Assembly: GCF_019429565.1 (NCBI RefSeq)
Contig: NZ_JAHXSA010000002.1
Location: forward strand, 1-64,000
Direction: 5' to 3'
Origin: Schaalia sp. ORNL0103
GTDB lineage: Bacteria > Actinomycetota > Actinomycetes > Actinomycetales > Actinomycetaceae
Length of the DNA: 64,000 nt
Position 1 is the first letter of the stretch. Every line of letters starts with the position of its first letter. The notes under the pieces are model-generated. The model was not told where the DNA came from and did not search any database. It saw only the letters and a list, made by a program, of their open reading frames with translations. Below are positions 21,285-29,863 of the stretch, piece by piece. The position numbers and the translations under genes are program-made.

Positions 21285-22004
21285 TTACGACTGCCCTCCG
21301 AGTTCTGCGCTAAAGCGATTGAATCCCGGGATCGGATCCACTCCCGGGGTCGGATTTCCCATCTTGGGCAGCTTCACGGGAGGCACCTCAGGAAGCTCGA
21401 TGGCAGGCTTCGGAAAGGGGCGGGGACCGGTCGGCCCTGTGATGATCGGATCCAAGGGCTTGAGCGGACCGACGGGGTTATAGGGCATGGGCTCAACCTT
21501 CGGCCGACCTGTGCCGGGGTTCGGTCGGCGGTGGCCGCGAGTCCCCTCGCCCCCGTGGTGGCCTCCCCTCTGCTTGCCCGGGTCACCGGGAAGACGCGGG
21601 CCTCGCGTAGGCGGATTGCCGCCGCTGATCGGCGAGGGAAGAGGAACCAGTCGCGGGTTCTTACGACCACCTCCGCCGCCACCCGGACCCGAGTGACCGC
21701 AGTCGTCGCCGTTAACGATCGAGCCGATGAGCTGGCCGTTCTCTTCCTCCGCGGCGATGAAGTCTCGTTCGGCGGCCTCAAGCGAGTCGGCACATTCCTC
21801 AAGCCTCGCGCTGGTCTTCATGCACTGATCGGCGAGCTTCTCTTCGGCTGCCTGCATCGGCGACGCCAGGTCAGCGCCGGGCATCGCGGAGGCGAACGCA
21901 CTCGCCCCTCCTTCCGGGCGTGCAGACCGGACGGCGTCTGCGGTTTCACGCGAGGTCGCGGCGAGCTTCGGGAACTCACCCGCAACAAAGGACAGATCGC
22001 TCAT
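21285..22004 (-). CDS. WXG-like helical protein with Pro/Gly-rich tail
   Basis: 239 residues. Residues 1-110 are predicted helical (FPKLAATSRETADAV, ECADSLEAAERDFIAAEEE) like ESX-secreted helical-hairpin proteins. The remainder is Gly/Pro/Arg-rich (GGGGGRKNPR, then KPLDPIITGPTGPRPFPKP). Of two adjacent ATGs, the second (22004) has the better spacing to GGAG. It is the first gene of the module, two bases before the hydrolase gene. It is probably secreted or a partner for the hydrolase; I could not name a family beyond this resemblance. Confidence 0.75.
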   Translation of the reverse strand: MSDLSFVAGEFPKLAATSRETADAVRSARPEGGASAFASAMPGADLASPMQAAEEKLADQCMKTSARLEECADSLEAAERDFIAAEEENGQLIGSIVNGDDCGHSGPGGGGGGRKNPRLVPLPSPISGGNPPTRGPRLPGDPGKQRGGHHGGEGTRGHRRPNPGTGRPKVEPMPYNPVGPLKPLDPIITGPTGPRPFPKPAIELPEVPPVKLPKMGNPTPGVDPIPGFNRFSAELGGQS

Positions 22005-22220
22005 CATTTACTCCATTGAATACTGACCAGTGACACACACAATATTACCGGATGGATATCGGCGGCGCACCGCTTCACCATAGCTGCGCCTCGAATTGTT
22101 CTTGTAGCCCATCATCCAATTTCACCGTTTTTATCCCTGGAAAAGTGCGAGCAAGGCCGCTACCTTGGCACTGTCCCCACATGGGAATACCGGCAACGCC
22201 CACCGACTCCAGGAGCCCAC

Positions 22221-23495
22221 ATGAGCGAGGCATCCCGCCCACCCGCACGCGACGCGGGACCGGATGCGCCAGCCCAGGCCTCGTCGATAGCGACGACGAG
22301 GCCTCCCATCCCCCGGCTGCCCGTCGGCCGCCTCGCGTTCCTGCTCCTCGCGGGCATCGCGCTCCTGGCGGGACTGGACGCCTCCCTCGTGCGTCTGGGA
22401 GCCATCGCGCCCGTGGCCTCGACAAGCCTGGGGACCGTGCACGGCCTCCTCATGATCTACGGGTTCCTGGGCACCGCGATCTGCCTCGAGCGCGCGGTCG
22501 CCCTACAATCCGACGGGCGTCGCGCGTGGGCGTACGCCGCTCCCCTGCTCACCGGAGCCGGCGGCATCAGCGCGGTCGTCATCTCCCTGAACGAGGGCGT
22601 ACGCGCGACACTCGCGAACCTGCCGATTCCGCGTTACCTGGCCGCCCACCTGCCCGGATTCGCGCCCGAGCGGATGATGCCCGGCTTCCTCATCACCCTC
22701 GGTATGGCCCTGCTGACGGCCATCTACTGCTACGTATGGACCCGTCGGCAGGCCACCCACGCGGTCCTCATCCAGCTGATGGGCGCGCTCATTGGCTTGG
22801 GCGGCATCCTCCTATGGTGGCGAGGCCTCGAGACGCCGCGCGCGGTGCCCTGGTGGCTCGCTTTCCTGATCGTCACAATCGTCGGTGAACGCGTCGAGCT
22901 CGCGCGCCTTGCCTTCGCGTCCGGCTCCACCGAGCGGCGCATCACCGCCGAGAGCGCCGCACTCATGGTGGGTCTGACCGTCGCGCTCTACTCCCCCGCG
23001 ATCGGATACCCACTGATCGGGCTCTCGCTCGGCGTTCTCATGGCGGACACCGCGTGGCACGACGTCGCGCGCGGCACCGTGCGCATGAGCGGCCTGCCTC
23101 GCCTGGCGGCCGTGTGCATGCTGAGCGGATACGCGTGGGCGCTTGTACCGGCGCTGATGTGGGTCATCGCTCCGCCCGCCTTCGACGGATACGGCTATGA
23201 CGCCGGCGTCCACGCGATCACGATCGGCTTCGTCGTCTCGATGCTGCTGTCCCACGCGCCCGTCATCATCCCGGCGGTCGCCCGGCGCGAGGTCCCCTAC
23301 CACGTCGCCATGTGGGTGCCCTTCGCGTTCCTGCAGGTCTCGCTCCTGTTGCGTCTCCTCGCGGGCGCGCGCGAGGCCGCCTACCCGTGGCGCCTGGGCG
23401 GCACCCTCGGGGTCGTCGGCATGCTCCTGTTTGTTGCCACGACGCTGACGGTGACGATTCGCCGGGCGCGCGCGGCCTCTCGGGAGGCCCGATGA
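22221..23495 (+). CDS. Polytopic membrane protein of the nirK operon, NnrS-like
   Basis: 424 residues with about eleven to twelve hydrophobic helices after a Pro/Ala-rich cytoplasmic N terminus. Helix-embedded histidines (LGTVHGLLMIYGFLGTA, AGVHAITIGFVVSMLLSHA) resemble NnrS/heme-copper-related proteins encoded near nitrite and NO reductases. AGGAG lies five bases before the ATG. It overlaps the next gene as ATGA, so it belongs to one operon ending in nirK. The N-terminal extension carries an inverted pair of the dispersed motif (22277-22285 / 22295-22303). Likely role is copper or heme handling, or nitrogen-oxide stress, in support of nitrite reductase. That role is inferred. Confidence 0.7.
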   Translation: MSEASRPPARDAGPDAPAQASSIATTRPPIPRLPVGRLAFLLLAGIALLAGLDASLVRLGAIAPVASTSLGTVHGLLMIYGFLGTAICLERAVALQSDGRRAWAYAAPLLTGAGGISAVVISLNEGVRATLANLPIPRYLAAHLPGFAPERMMPGFLITLGMALLTAIYCYVWTRRQATHAVLIQLMGALIGLGGILLWWRGLETPRAVPWWLAFLIVTIVGERVELARLAFASGSTERRITAESAALMVGLTVALYSPAIGYPLIGLSLGVLMADTAWHDVARGTVRMSGLPRLAAVCMLSGYAWALVPALMWVIAPPAFDGYGYDAGVHAITIGFVVSMLLSHAPVIIPAVARREVPYHVAMWVPFAFLQVSLLLRLLAGAREAAYPWRLGGTLGVVGMLLFVATTLTVTIRRARAASREAR

Positions 23496-24790
23496 GTAAG
23501 CCCCGCGTTCCCCGCACCGACCGCGCAACCTCCGTCTGGATGTGCGCGGCAGCCGTCGCCGCGGCGGTCACGATCGTCGCCCGAGGCCGCATCCCGCAGA
23601 ACCTGTGGACGATGATCCACCTGGTGACCCTCGGCGTCCTGTCGAACGGTATCTTCCAGTGGTCCTGGTACTTCACGCGCGCGCTCGCCCACCTGGCGCC
23701 AGACGACCGACGCGCGGGGCGCGACAACACCGTGCGTATCACGGCTTTCAACCTCTCCCTGCTGCTCCTCATCGGCGGCATGTGGTCGGGCTTGTGGCAC
23801 GCGACCGTCACGGGCGCGACCGTTGTCGGGTTGATCGCGGCCTGGCACGGGTGGGCGCTGCTCACCGCGTCCCGCGAGCGCCTGGCCTCGCGTTTCGCGG
23901 TGATCATCCGGTACTACATCGCGGCGGCGTTCTTCCTGGTGGTCGGCGCGACGCTGGCCGGTTTCGTCACGGCGGCCATGTTCGACGCGAACGCTCCCGC
24001 GTGGCTGGCCGAGGCACGGGACCGCCTGACGGTCGCCCACGCGCTGGCGGGTGTCGCCGGTTGGGTGGGCCTGACGATGGGCGGGACCCTGGTGACGCTG
24101 GGGCCGACCGCAATGCGTACGCGTATGGATCCGCGAGCCGTGTCCTTCGCGACGAGCGCCCTGCCCATGTGGGTGGCCGCGCTTCTCGTCGCCGGCACGG
24201 GCGCTGTGGCCGGGTCGATGCGCGTTGCCTCCGTGGGTCTCCTCGTCGTCGTGGGCGCGGCCGCCCTGGGCGTGGGCGTTCCGCTGGTCCGCGTGGCGCT
24301 GACAAAGGGGCCGGCGGAGTACGGCGCGTGGTCCCTCATGCTGGGCGCCGCCTGGATTCTCGTCGCCGGCGCGGGAGCGTCCCTGCGCGCCTTCGAAGCG
24401 GCGGACGCGACCGGTCTGCGTGCAGCATTCCTCGCGTGGATGCCGATCCTGGGCGCGGCCGGGCTGGGCCAGCTCTTCGTCGGCGCGCTCACCTACCTGA
24501 TGCCCGTCGTCATCGGCGGCGGCCCGTCCGCGGTGCGCGTCGGCGTCGGCGTGCTCGAAGCCGCAGCCCCCATCCGGGAGGCCGCTCGCAACGTTGCCGC
24601 GCTCTTCGCACTTGCCGTCGCATCCCTGGGCGGAGCATCCGCCGAACGCCTCACCATCGCCGCGTGGGTGGTCCTGCTGGCCACCTACGTCGTCGACATC
24701 GTCCTCATGGCCCGCTGCGGCGTGGCCCAGGCGCGCGCCAAGCGCGCCGCCGCTTCATCCCCCACCACACAAGGAGGCCGCCGTGGCTGA
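23492..24790 (+). CDS. Second polytopic membrane protein of the nirK operon
   Basis: 432 residues with about twelve membrane helices. Notable helices are NLWTMIHLVTLGVLSNGIF and PILGAAGLGQLFVGALTYLM. The histidine in TMIHLVTLG, and another in LWHATVTG, suggest cofactor or metal contacts similar to NnrS-like and 'copper oxidase membrane region' proteins often encoded beside actinobacterial nirK. It starts within the stop of the upstream gene and ends eight bases into nirK, indicating tight translational coupling. Its exact biochemical role is unknown. The shared operon argues for assembly or electron supply to the nitrite reductase. Confidence 0.7.
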   Translation: MSKPRVPRTDRATSVWMCAAAVAAAVTIVARGRIPQNLWTMIHLVTLGVLSNGIFQWSWYFTRALAHLAPDDRRAGRDNTVRITAFNLSLLLLIGGMWSGLWHATVTGATVVGLIAAWHGWALLTASRERLASRFAVIIRYYIAAAFFLVVGATLAGFVTAAMFDANAPAWLAEARDRLTVAHALAGVAGWVGLTMGGTLVTLGPTAMRTRMDPRAVSFATSALPMWVAALLVAGTGAVAGSMRVASVGLLVVVGAAALGVGVPLVRVALTKGPAEYGAWSLMLGAAWILVAGAGASLRAFEAADATGLRAAFLAWMPILGAAGLGQLFVGALTYLMPVVIGGGPSAVRVGVGVLEAAAPIREAARNVAALFALAVASLGGASAERLTIAAWVVLLATYVVDIVLMARCGVAQARAKRAAASSPTTQGGRRG

Positions 24791-26282
24791 CCTGAACCTG
24801 TCTGCTTCGCCGTCGTCGGGAGGCAAGAACCCGAAGGCGTCCACGTCGAAAGAAACGCCGAAGCTGCGCATGAGCCCGACGGGCGACCACTCGCCGGTGA
24901 GCCGCACGGCCGGAGCGATCGTCGGCGTCGTCTCCGTCGTCGCACTCGCGCTGGCGATCTTCCTCTCCAACCCGTCCGCACCCACGACGCAGGGCACGGG
25001 CACGGGGACCGGGACCACGGCCTCGTCCGTGACGCCGACCGGGCACACGACCCACGTGTCCGTGGGCGTCGACGGTATGGCCTTCACGCCGAACCACATC
25101 GAGGTGCCGGTCGGTGACCGTCTCATCATCGACTTCACGAACTCGGGTGACCAGCGCCACGACCTGGTGTTCGAGACGGGCGTATCCTCCGGATCGCTCG
25201 CCGCGGGTGAAACAAAGGAGCTGGACCTTGGCGTCATCTCCGGGGACGTCGAGGGCTGGTGTTCCCTGCCCGGACACCGCGAGATGGGCATGACCCTGCA
25301 CGTGCAGGCCACGGGCGCGCCCTCGTCCTCCTCGGGGACCTCGGCCTCGGGTAGCCACGCCCACCACGGGCACGACCACGGCCAGGACGCCGCCGCGGGA
25401 CCGGCCACCCCGACCGCGCTGACGGACTACGCGGCGACGATCGACGCGCGCGACCCTGTGCTGCCGCCGGCCACGAACGAGACCGAGCGTCACTACACCT
25501 TCACGGTCACCGAGCAGACCGTGAACGTCACGAGCTCGCTCACGCGCGAGTCGTGGACCTTCAACGGGGACGCTCCCGGCCCGATCCTGCGCGGACACAT
25601 CGGCGACACCTTCCACATCACGCTCGTCAACAACGGGACGATGAGCCACTCGCTGGACTTCCACGCGGGCCTCGTCGCCCCCGATAACGTCATGCACTCC
25701 ATCGAGCCCGGGCAGACCCTCGAGTACACCTTCGTCGCCAAGAACGCGGGCATCTGGCTCTACCACTGCTCGACCGCACCCATGTCGATGCACATTGCAA
25801 ACGGCATGTTCGGAGCCGTCATCATCGACCCGACCGACCTGGACAAGGTCGACCGCGAGTACGTCATGGTCGCCTCCGAGCTCTACCTGGGCGCGGACGG
25901 TCAGAGCGCAGACGCCTCGCTCCTGTCGGCCCTGCAGCCCAACGCGATGGCCTTCAACGGCGTGCCCTTCCAGTACAAAGCGCACCCGATCCAGATCAAG
26001 ACCAACGAGCGCGTGCGCGTGTGGGTCATGGACGCGGGCCCGAACCTGGCGACCACCTTCCACGTCGTGGGCACCCAATTCGACACCGTGTGGCGCGAGG
26101 GCGCCTACGTGATCCGAGGCGGAGGGTCCGGCGGCGGCTGGGGCCAGGTCCTGACCCTGGGCGCCGCCGAGGGCGGATTCGTCGAGTTCACGCCGCTCGA
26201 GGCCGGCCACTACGCATTCGTCAACCACGCGCTCTCCCTGGCGGAAAAGGGACAGCTCGGCGTCTTCGAGGTGACCGACTGA
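24783..26282 (+). CDS. nirK: Copper nitrite reductase with fused N-terminal cupredoxin
   Basis: Reduces nitrite to NO outside the membrane. 499 residues from a GTG with AAGGAGG upstream. One membrane anchor (42-63) is followed by a cupredoxin domain (85-178) with type-1 copper ligands His126, Cys160, His165 and Met170. A His-rich linker (about 185-200) precedes the two-domain NirK core. The core ligands match the Alcaligenes enzyme: His289, Cys329, His337 and Met342 for type-1 copper; His294, His328 and His482 for type-2; and catalytic Asp292 and His427. The fused cupredoxin probably feeds electrons to the core. Last gene of a three-gene operon with a strong terminator. Confidence 0.93.
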   Translation: MADLNLSASPSSGGKNPKASTSKETPKLRMSPTGDHSPVSRTAGAIVGVVSVVALALAIFLSNPSAPTTQGTGTGTGTTASSVTPTGHTTHVSVGVDGMAFTPNHIEVPVGDRLIIDFTNSGDQRHDLVFETGVSSGSLAAGETKELDLGVISGDVEGWCSLPGHREMGMTLHVQATGAPSSSSGTSASGSHAHHGHDHGQDAAAGPATPTALTDYAATIDARDPVLPPATNETERHYTFTVTEQTVNVTSSLTRESWTFNGDAPGPILRGHIGDTFHITLVNNGTMSHSLDFHAGLVAPDNVMHSIEPGQTLEYTFVAKNAGIWLYHCSTAPMSMHIANGMFGAVIIDPTDLDKVDREYVMVASELYLGADGQSADASLLSALQPNAMAFNGVPFQYKAHPIQIKTNERVRVWVMDAGPNLATTFHVVGTQFDTVWREGAYVIRGGGSGGGWGQVLTLGAAEGGFVEFTPLEAGHYAFVNHALSLAEKGQLGVFEVTD

Positions 26283-26300
26283 GCCCACGCTGCCGACGCA

Positions 26301-26340
26301 CCACGGCCTCGTCCCCCACGGACGAGGCCGTGGCTTTTTT
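26301..26340 (+). terminator. Intrinsic terminator of the nirK operon built from the GGCCTCGTC motif
   Basis: CCACGGCCTCGTCC (26301-26314) pairs perfectly with GGACGAGGCCGTGG (26320-26333), followed by TTTTTT (26335-26340). Both arms are members of the dispersed motif family. Confidence 0.93.
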
Positions 26341-26424
26341 CGCGGCGTACCCTCGGCAGCGCGGAAGGTCCGAATGGTTACGTACGCCACATTTCGCTTG
26401 CCTTTCGGGACACTGCCCCGGTGA

Positions 26425-26430
26425 TACAGT
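26425..26430 (+). promoter_or_regulatory. -10 element of a leaderless MFS gene
   Basis: TACAGT ends six bases before ATG 26437. No RBS is present, so the mRNA probably begins at the start codon. A TTGCCT 21 bases upstream is too far to be a good -35. Confidence 0.55.
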
Positions 26431-26436
26431 GAATGG

Positions 26437-27657
26437 ATGCTAGGCACCTATCTCAACATTCTGCGTTACCGCCAGTCCTGGAAATTCTCCGCGGCCGCCC
26501 TTATTCTGCGCATGCCCATGTCGATGGTGGGACTGTCAACGATCCTCATGGTGCGCGCCGAGTACGGCAACTACACGCTCGCGGGCGCGGTCTCTGCCGT
26601 GAGCATCATCGTCATGGCGCTCTGCGCGCCCATCCTCGCGCGCCGCGTCGACCGCCACGGGCAGCTGCGCGTCATGGGCCCAGCCTGGACTATTTCAGTC
26701 CTGTCAATGTCTGCTCTGGTCGCGGCCGTCATCATGCACGCCCCCGCGTGGACGCTCTTCATCCCGGCCGCCCTCGCGGGTGCCACGTGGGGAGCTCCCG
26801 GCGCGCTCGTACGCTCGCGCTGGTCGACGATCCTGCACAAGCCGGGCCAGCTGCAGACCGCCTACGCTCTCGAATCCGCCGTCGACGAGTTCGTGTTCAT
26901 CGTGGGCCCCGTGCTGGCCACCGTCCTGGGCACCGCCCTGCACCCCGCGACCGGCCTCATCATCTCGATCGCGAGCCTGGCAGTGGGCGGCTTCCTGTTC
27001 CTGTCGCGCCGCGACTCCGAACCCGCGATCATCCCCCACGATCCGAGTGCCCCGCGCGAGTCCGTCATCCGCAAGCCCGTCGTCCTCGTCATGGCGGCGA
27101 CCTACATCGGCATGGGCATCACGTTTGGTGCGATGGAAGTGTCGATGGTCAGCTTCACCGAGGAGCTGGGTACCCCCGCGCTCGGCGGCATCCTCCTCGC
27201 CCTCTTCTCCATCGGCTCGCTGACGGCCGCCCTCGTGTACGGCGCACGCACGTGGAGGCGACCCACCTGGCAGCTCTTCGTGATCGGCGTGATCGCGATG
27301 GCGATCGGCATGAGCCTGTTCCCCGTGGCCTTCAACGTCTGGACGATGGCCATCGTCATCCTCATCACGGGCCTTACCTGCGCCCCCACGATGACGAACG
27401 TCAACGTCATCATCCAGAAGTCCGTCTCCCCCGCGAAGCTCACCGAGGGCCTGACCTGGATGTCCACCTCGATCGGCCTGGGCACCTCGCTGGGCACGGC
27501 GATCGCCGGATCCGCGATCGACGCGATCGGCGCGCGCGGCGGCCTGTTCACCATGGCCGGGGCAGGGTGGGCGATGGTCGTGCTCATGCTGATCGGCCTA
27601 CCCGCGCTACGTAAGGGCACCACGGCCGCCCCGACGCCCGAGCTCCCCCTCGACTGA
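26437..27657 (+). CDS. Major facilitator superfamily transporter
   Basis: 406 residues with twelve predicted helices. The loop after helix 2 reads [14 protein letters not shown], a variant of the MFS motif A. The second half is [23 protein letters not shown], followed by [18 protein letters not shown]. This resembles small-molecule efflux carriers of the Actinomycetales. The substrate is unknown. Its ATG has no Shine-Dalgarno but a TACAGT -10 six bases upstream, so it is likely leaderless. It stands alone between two terminator-flanked units; the DUF2183 gene begins 58 bp downstream from its own promoter. Confidence 0.88.
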   Translation: MLGTYLNILRYRQSWKFSAAALILRMPMSMVGLSTILMVRAEYGNYTLAGAVSAVSIIVMALCAPILARRVDRHGQLRVMGPAWTISVLSMSALVAAVIMHAPAWTLFIPAALAGATWGAPGALVRSRWSTILHKPGQLQTAYALESAVDEFVFIVGPVLATVLGTALHPATGLIISIASLAVGGFLFLSRRDSEPAIIPHDPSAPRESVIRKPVVLVMAATYIGMGITFGAMEVSMVSFTEELGTPALGGILLALFSIGSLTAALVYGARTWRRPTWQLFVIGVIAMAIGMSLFPVAFNVWTMAIVILITGLTCAPTMTNVNVIIQKSVSPAKLTEGLTWMSTSIGLGTSLGTAIAGSAIDAIGARGGLFTMAGAGWAMVVLMLIGLPALRKGTTAAPTPELPLD

Positions 27658-27702
27658 GGACCGGGCTTCGCCGATTCTTGCGCCCTCCCGGGCGCGAAGA
27701 CC

Positions 27703-27708
27703 TATGAT
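27703..27708 (+). promoter_or_regulatory. -10 element of a leaderless DUF2183 gene
   Basis: TATGAT, a near-consensus -10, ends seven bases before ATG 27716. TTGCGC at 27678-27683 is a possible -35 with a 19-bp spacer. This decides the start in favour of 27716 over an in-frame ATG at 27704, which would overlap the -10. Confidence 0.6.
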
Positions 27709-27715
27709 TGCCATC

Positions 27716-28951
27716 ATGCGCCTCCGACCGCCCCTCATCGACGACGAATCACCGTCGCTCGCGCTCGCCCTGACGGCAGGCGTGGGTGAATTTGCCTCGT
27801 CTCTGCTGGTCGCCGCCATGTCGCAGGGCCGGTACTACCCGGGCGTGGTCGGATTCGGCGGCATCGGCTCTGAGCGCAGCGCCCGCATCCTCGGTCGCGT
27901 CCTCATGGCGCGCGGCGACGACGGTCGTTCCTGGCTGCAGACCCGGCGCGGGTGGCGTCAGTTCTTCAACGCGCAGGTCCCCCGCCAGCCCGTGCTCATC
28001 ACGGTCGGCAACGCGCGCCGACTCGCATTCGCGGACCGCGGCGGATTCGTCGACATGACGGTGCTCGGCCACGGCCTCGAGCCCGGCTGGCACAACGCGA
28101 CCATCCAGGTCCTGCACGCGGGCGACGTGCGCGCACTCGGTCTGTCCGAGGACACCGCCGCCAAGCTCGCGACCACCCTGCGCACGGCGACCCCGTTGCC
28201 CGCCCCGGCCTCGGCGATGTACGAGCGGCCCCGCAAGGGCCGCATCCGCGCCGGCCGCCCCACCTCCGTGCGACTGCGCATCGTGTCGGATCATGAGCAT
28301 TTCGGCGTGGTCTCCGACATCGACGACACCGTCATGGTGTCAATGCTGCCGCGCCTGATCACGGCCGCGAAACATGCCTTCCTGGACCGCGTATCCTCGC
28401 GCGAGGCCGTCCCCGGCATGGCGCACCTGCTGACGACGCTGACGACGTCATCGGCCTCGTCGGAGGGCGTGCCCGAGGGCACCCACTCCCCCATCATGTA
28501 CCTGTCCACCGGCGCGTGGAACGTCGTGCCGACGGTGCGTTCCTTCCTGGAGCGCTCCGGCTACCCGGCCGGCGGCTTCCTCATGACGGACTTCGGCCCC
28601 TCAAATACGGGATGGTTCCGCTCGGGACCGGAGCACAAGCGCCGCGAGCTGCGCCGCCTGGCCCGCATGTTCCCGCACATGCGCTGGCTCCTCGTCGGCG
28701 ACAACGGGCAGCACGACCCGGAAATCTACGCGGAGTTCGCCCGCGAGTTCCCGCAGTGCGTCGCGGGCATCGCGATCCGTTCCCTGTCCGAGATCGAGCA
28801 GTTCATGGCGCACGGCAGCTTCGAGGCCATGGTGCCCGACGCCCTGTGGACCGTCCCCGAGTCCGTTCCCGTCTGGTACGGCTCGGACGGCGAGGCACTC
28901 CTGGAGAACATCCGAGGCCGTGGCACGGCCGGGCCGCTGAGCGACCGCTGA
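27716..28951 (+). CDS. DUF2183 (App1-like phosphatidate phosphatase) protein
   Basis: 411 residues. The C-terminal half is a HAD-like DUF2183/App1 domain with the nucleophile motif [12 protein letters not shown], the later YLSTGAWN and LMTDFG segments, and the acidic [16 protein letters not shown]. Yeast App1 is a phosphatidate phosphatase; bacterial members are mostly uncharacterised. The N-terminal 190 residues are a beta-rich region typical of this actinobacterial family, without a signal peptide. Single-gene unit from a leaderless promoter, ending at a terminator shared with the convergent LytR_C gene. Domain call is firm, substrate is not. Confidence 0.88.
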   Translation: MRLRPPLIDDESPSLALALTAGVGEFASSLLVAAMSQGRYYPGVVGFGGIGSERSARILGRVLMARGDDGRSWLQTRRGWRQFFNAQVPRQPVLITVGNARRLAFADRGGFVDMTVLGHGLEPGWHNATIQVLHAGDVRALGLSEDTAAKLATTLRTATPLPAPASAMYERPRKGRIRAGRPTSVRLRIVSDHEHFGVVSDIDDTVMVSMLPRLITAAKHAFLDRVSSREAVPGMAHLLTTLTTSSASSEGVPEGTHSPIMYLSTGAWNVVPTVRSFLERSGYPAGGFLMTDFGPSNTGWFRSGPEHKRRELRRLARMFPHMRWLLVGDNGQHDPEIYAEFAREFPQCVAGIAIRSLSEIEQFMAHGSFEAMVPDALWTVPESVPVWYGSDGEALLENIRGRGTAGPLSDR

Positions 28952-29009
28952 CAGCGACGTCCCCATCACCCGCGGCTCTTCGCGCTCAACGAGCGCCGCA
29001 GAGAAGCGA

Positions 29010-29036
29010 AAAGGCCGCCCACTCGGGGCGGCCTTT
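29010..29036. terminator. Bidirectional terminator, DUF2183 / LytR_C
   Basis: AAAGGCCGCCC (29010-29020) pairs perfectly with GGGCGGCCTTT (29026-29036) around a five-base loop, with A/T-rich flanks on both sides and convergent genes. Confidence 0.88.
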
Positions 29037-29045
29037 CCTTCTGCC

Positions 29046-29660
29046 TCAGTCCTGCTTCGTGCCCGGCATCGGGCGGCACTTCGCGGGCTGCTCGATCGAG
29101 TCGTTGGACTTGAGGACACGCTGCACGTCCTCGGCGCTCATCGCGTCATCGTAGAAAGTGCCGAGTTCAACCTTGACGGTGGCGTCCTGCGCATCGCTCA
29201 GGCGCACGTGGGAACCGGGGAAGAATCGGGCCACCGAATAGGCGGCGTCCACCGAGTCCGCGCCTGCCGTGATGCGCACCCTACCGGTGTACTCCACGTC
29301 CGAGTTGGAGGGCTCCTCGGTCTGGAAGCCCGCGGTCTGGAGCATATCCGTGGCCTTCGAGGCCAGGCCCTGGTGCTGAGTCGTATTGATAACCGTGACG
29401 GTGACCTGTGAGGGCGCCACAGGTTTCGCGTCCGCCGTCGGACACGGGATATCGCCGGTCTCGGCGTACTTGACCTTCACGGAGAAGTCGTTGCCGAAGG
29501 GGACGGGAACGATTCCGGTGAACACGAGGGCGGCCGCCACCGCGGCCACTATCATCGCGATGCCGATGACAGCGAACGTCATGTTCTGGCGCTGCTGACG
29601 CTCGCGCAGGAAACGCTGACGCGGAGTGAGGGCAGGGCGGGGCGCGTTCGGAGTACTCAC
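29046..29660 (-). CDS. LytR_C-domain membrane protein
   Basis: 204 residues: a basic cytoplasmic N terminus (RQRFLRERQQRQN), one membrane helix (about residues 28-50) and an extracellular LytR_C domain (VTVTVINTTQHQGLASKATDMLQTAGFQ). Such domains occur at the C terminus of LytR-CpsA-Psr wall-polymer transferases; here the domain stands alone. Two cysteines, in IPCPTAD and AKCRPM, may form a disulfide outside the cell. The GTG start (29660) has GGTGG upstream, and also TAGGGT seven bases before it, so it could be translated either way. Monocistronic. Probable role in envelope assembly, by domain only. Confidence 0.85.
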   Translation of the reverse strand: MSTPNAPRPALTPRQRFLRERQQRQNMTFAVIGIAMIVAAVAAALVFTGIVPVPFGNDFSVKVKYAETGDIPCPTADAKPVAPSQVTVTVINTTQHQGLASKATDMLQTAGFQTEEPSNSDVEYTGRVRITAGADSVDAAYSVARFFPGSHVRLSDAQDATVKVELGTFYDDAMSAEDVQRVLKSNDSIEQPAKCRPMPGTKQD

Positions 29661-29863
29661 AGTATCCACCCTAGCTAATACGGACGGCCCGAGGCCAGAC
29701 AACGCCCCGTCAGGCACATTACATCTCGCCCCCGCCCCACCTCAGCGATACAGTAAGGTCACCCTGAGTAACGGGGAGATTCCACGCGCTACCACCCCTC
29801 GACGGGCACCAATGTGCGCAGAGCACCCCGGCCTCGTTCACCCCCACCGAAAAGAGGACCGCG

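Noticed and set aside
23312-24795. Alternative longer or shifted frames across the nirK operon
   Set aside because: The chosen ATG at 23492 overlaps the previous stop with an RBS; the other frames give Arg/His-rich shadows.
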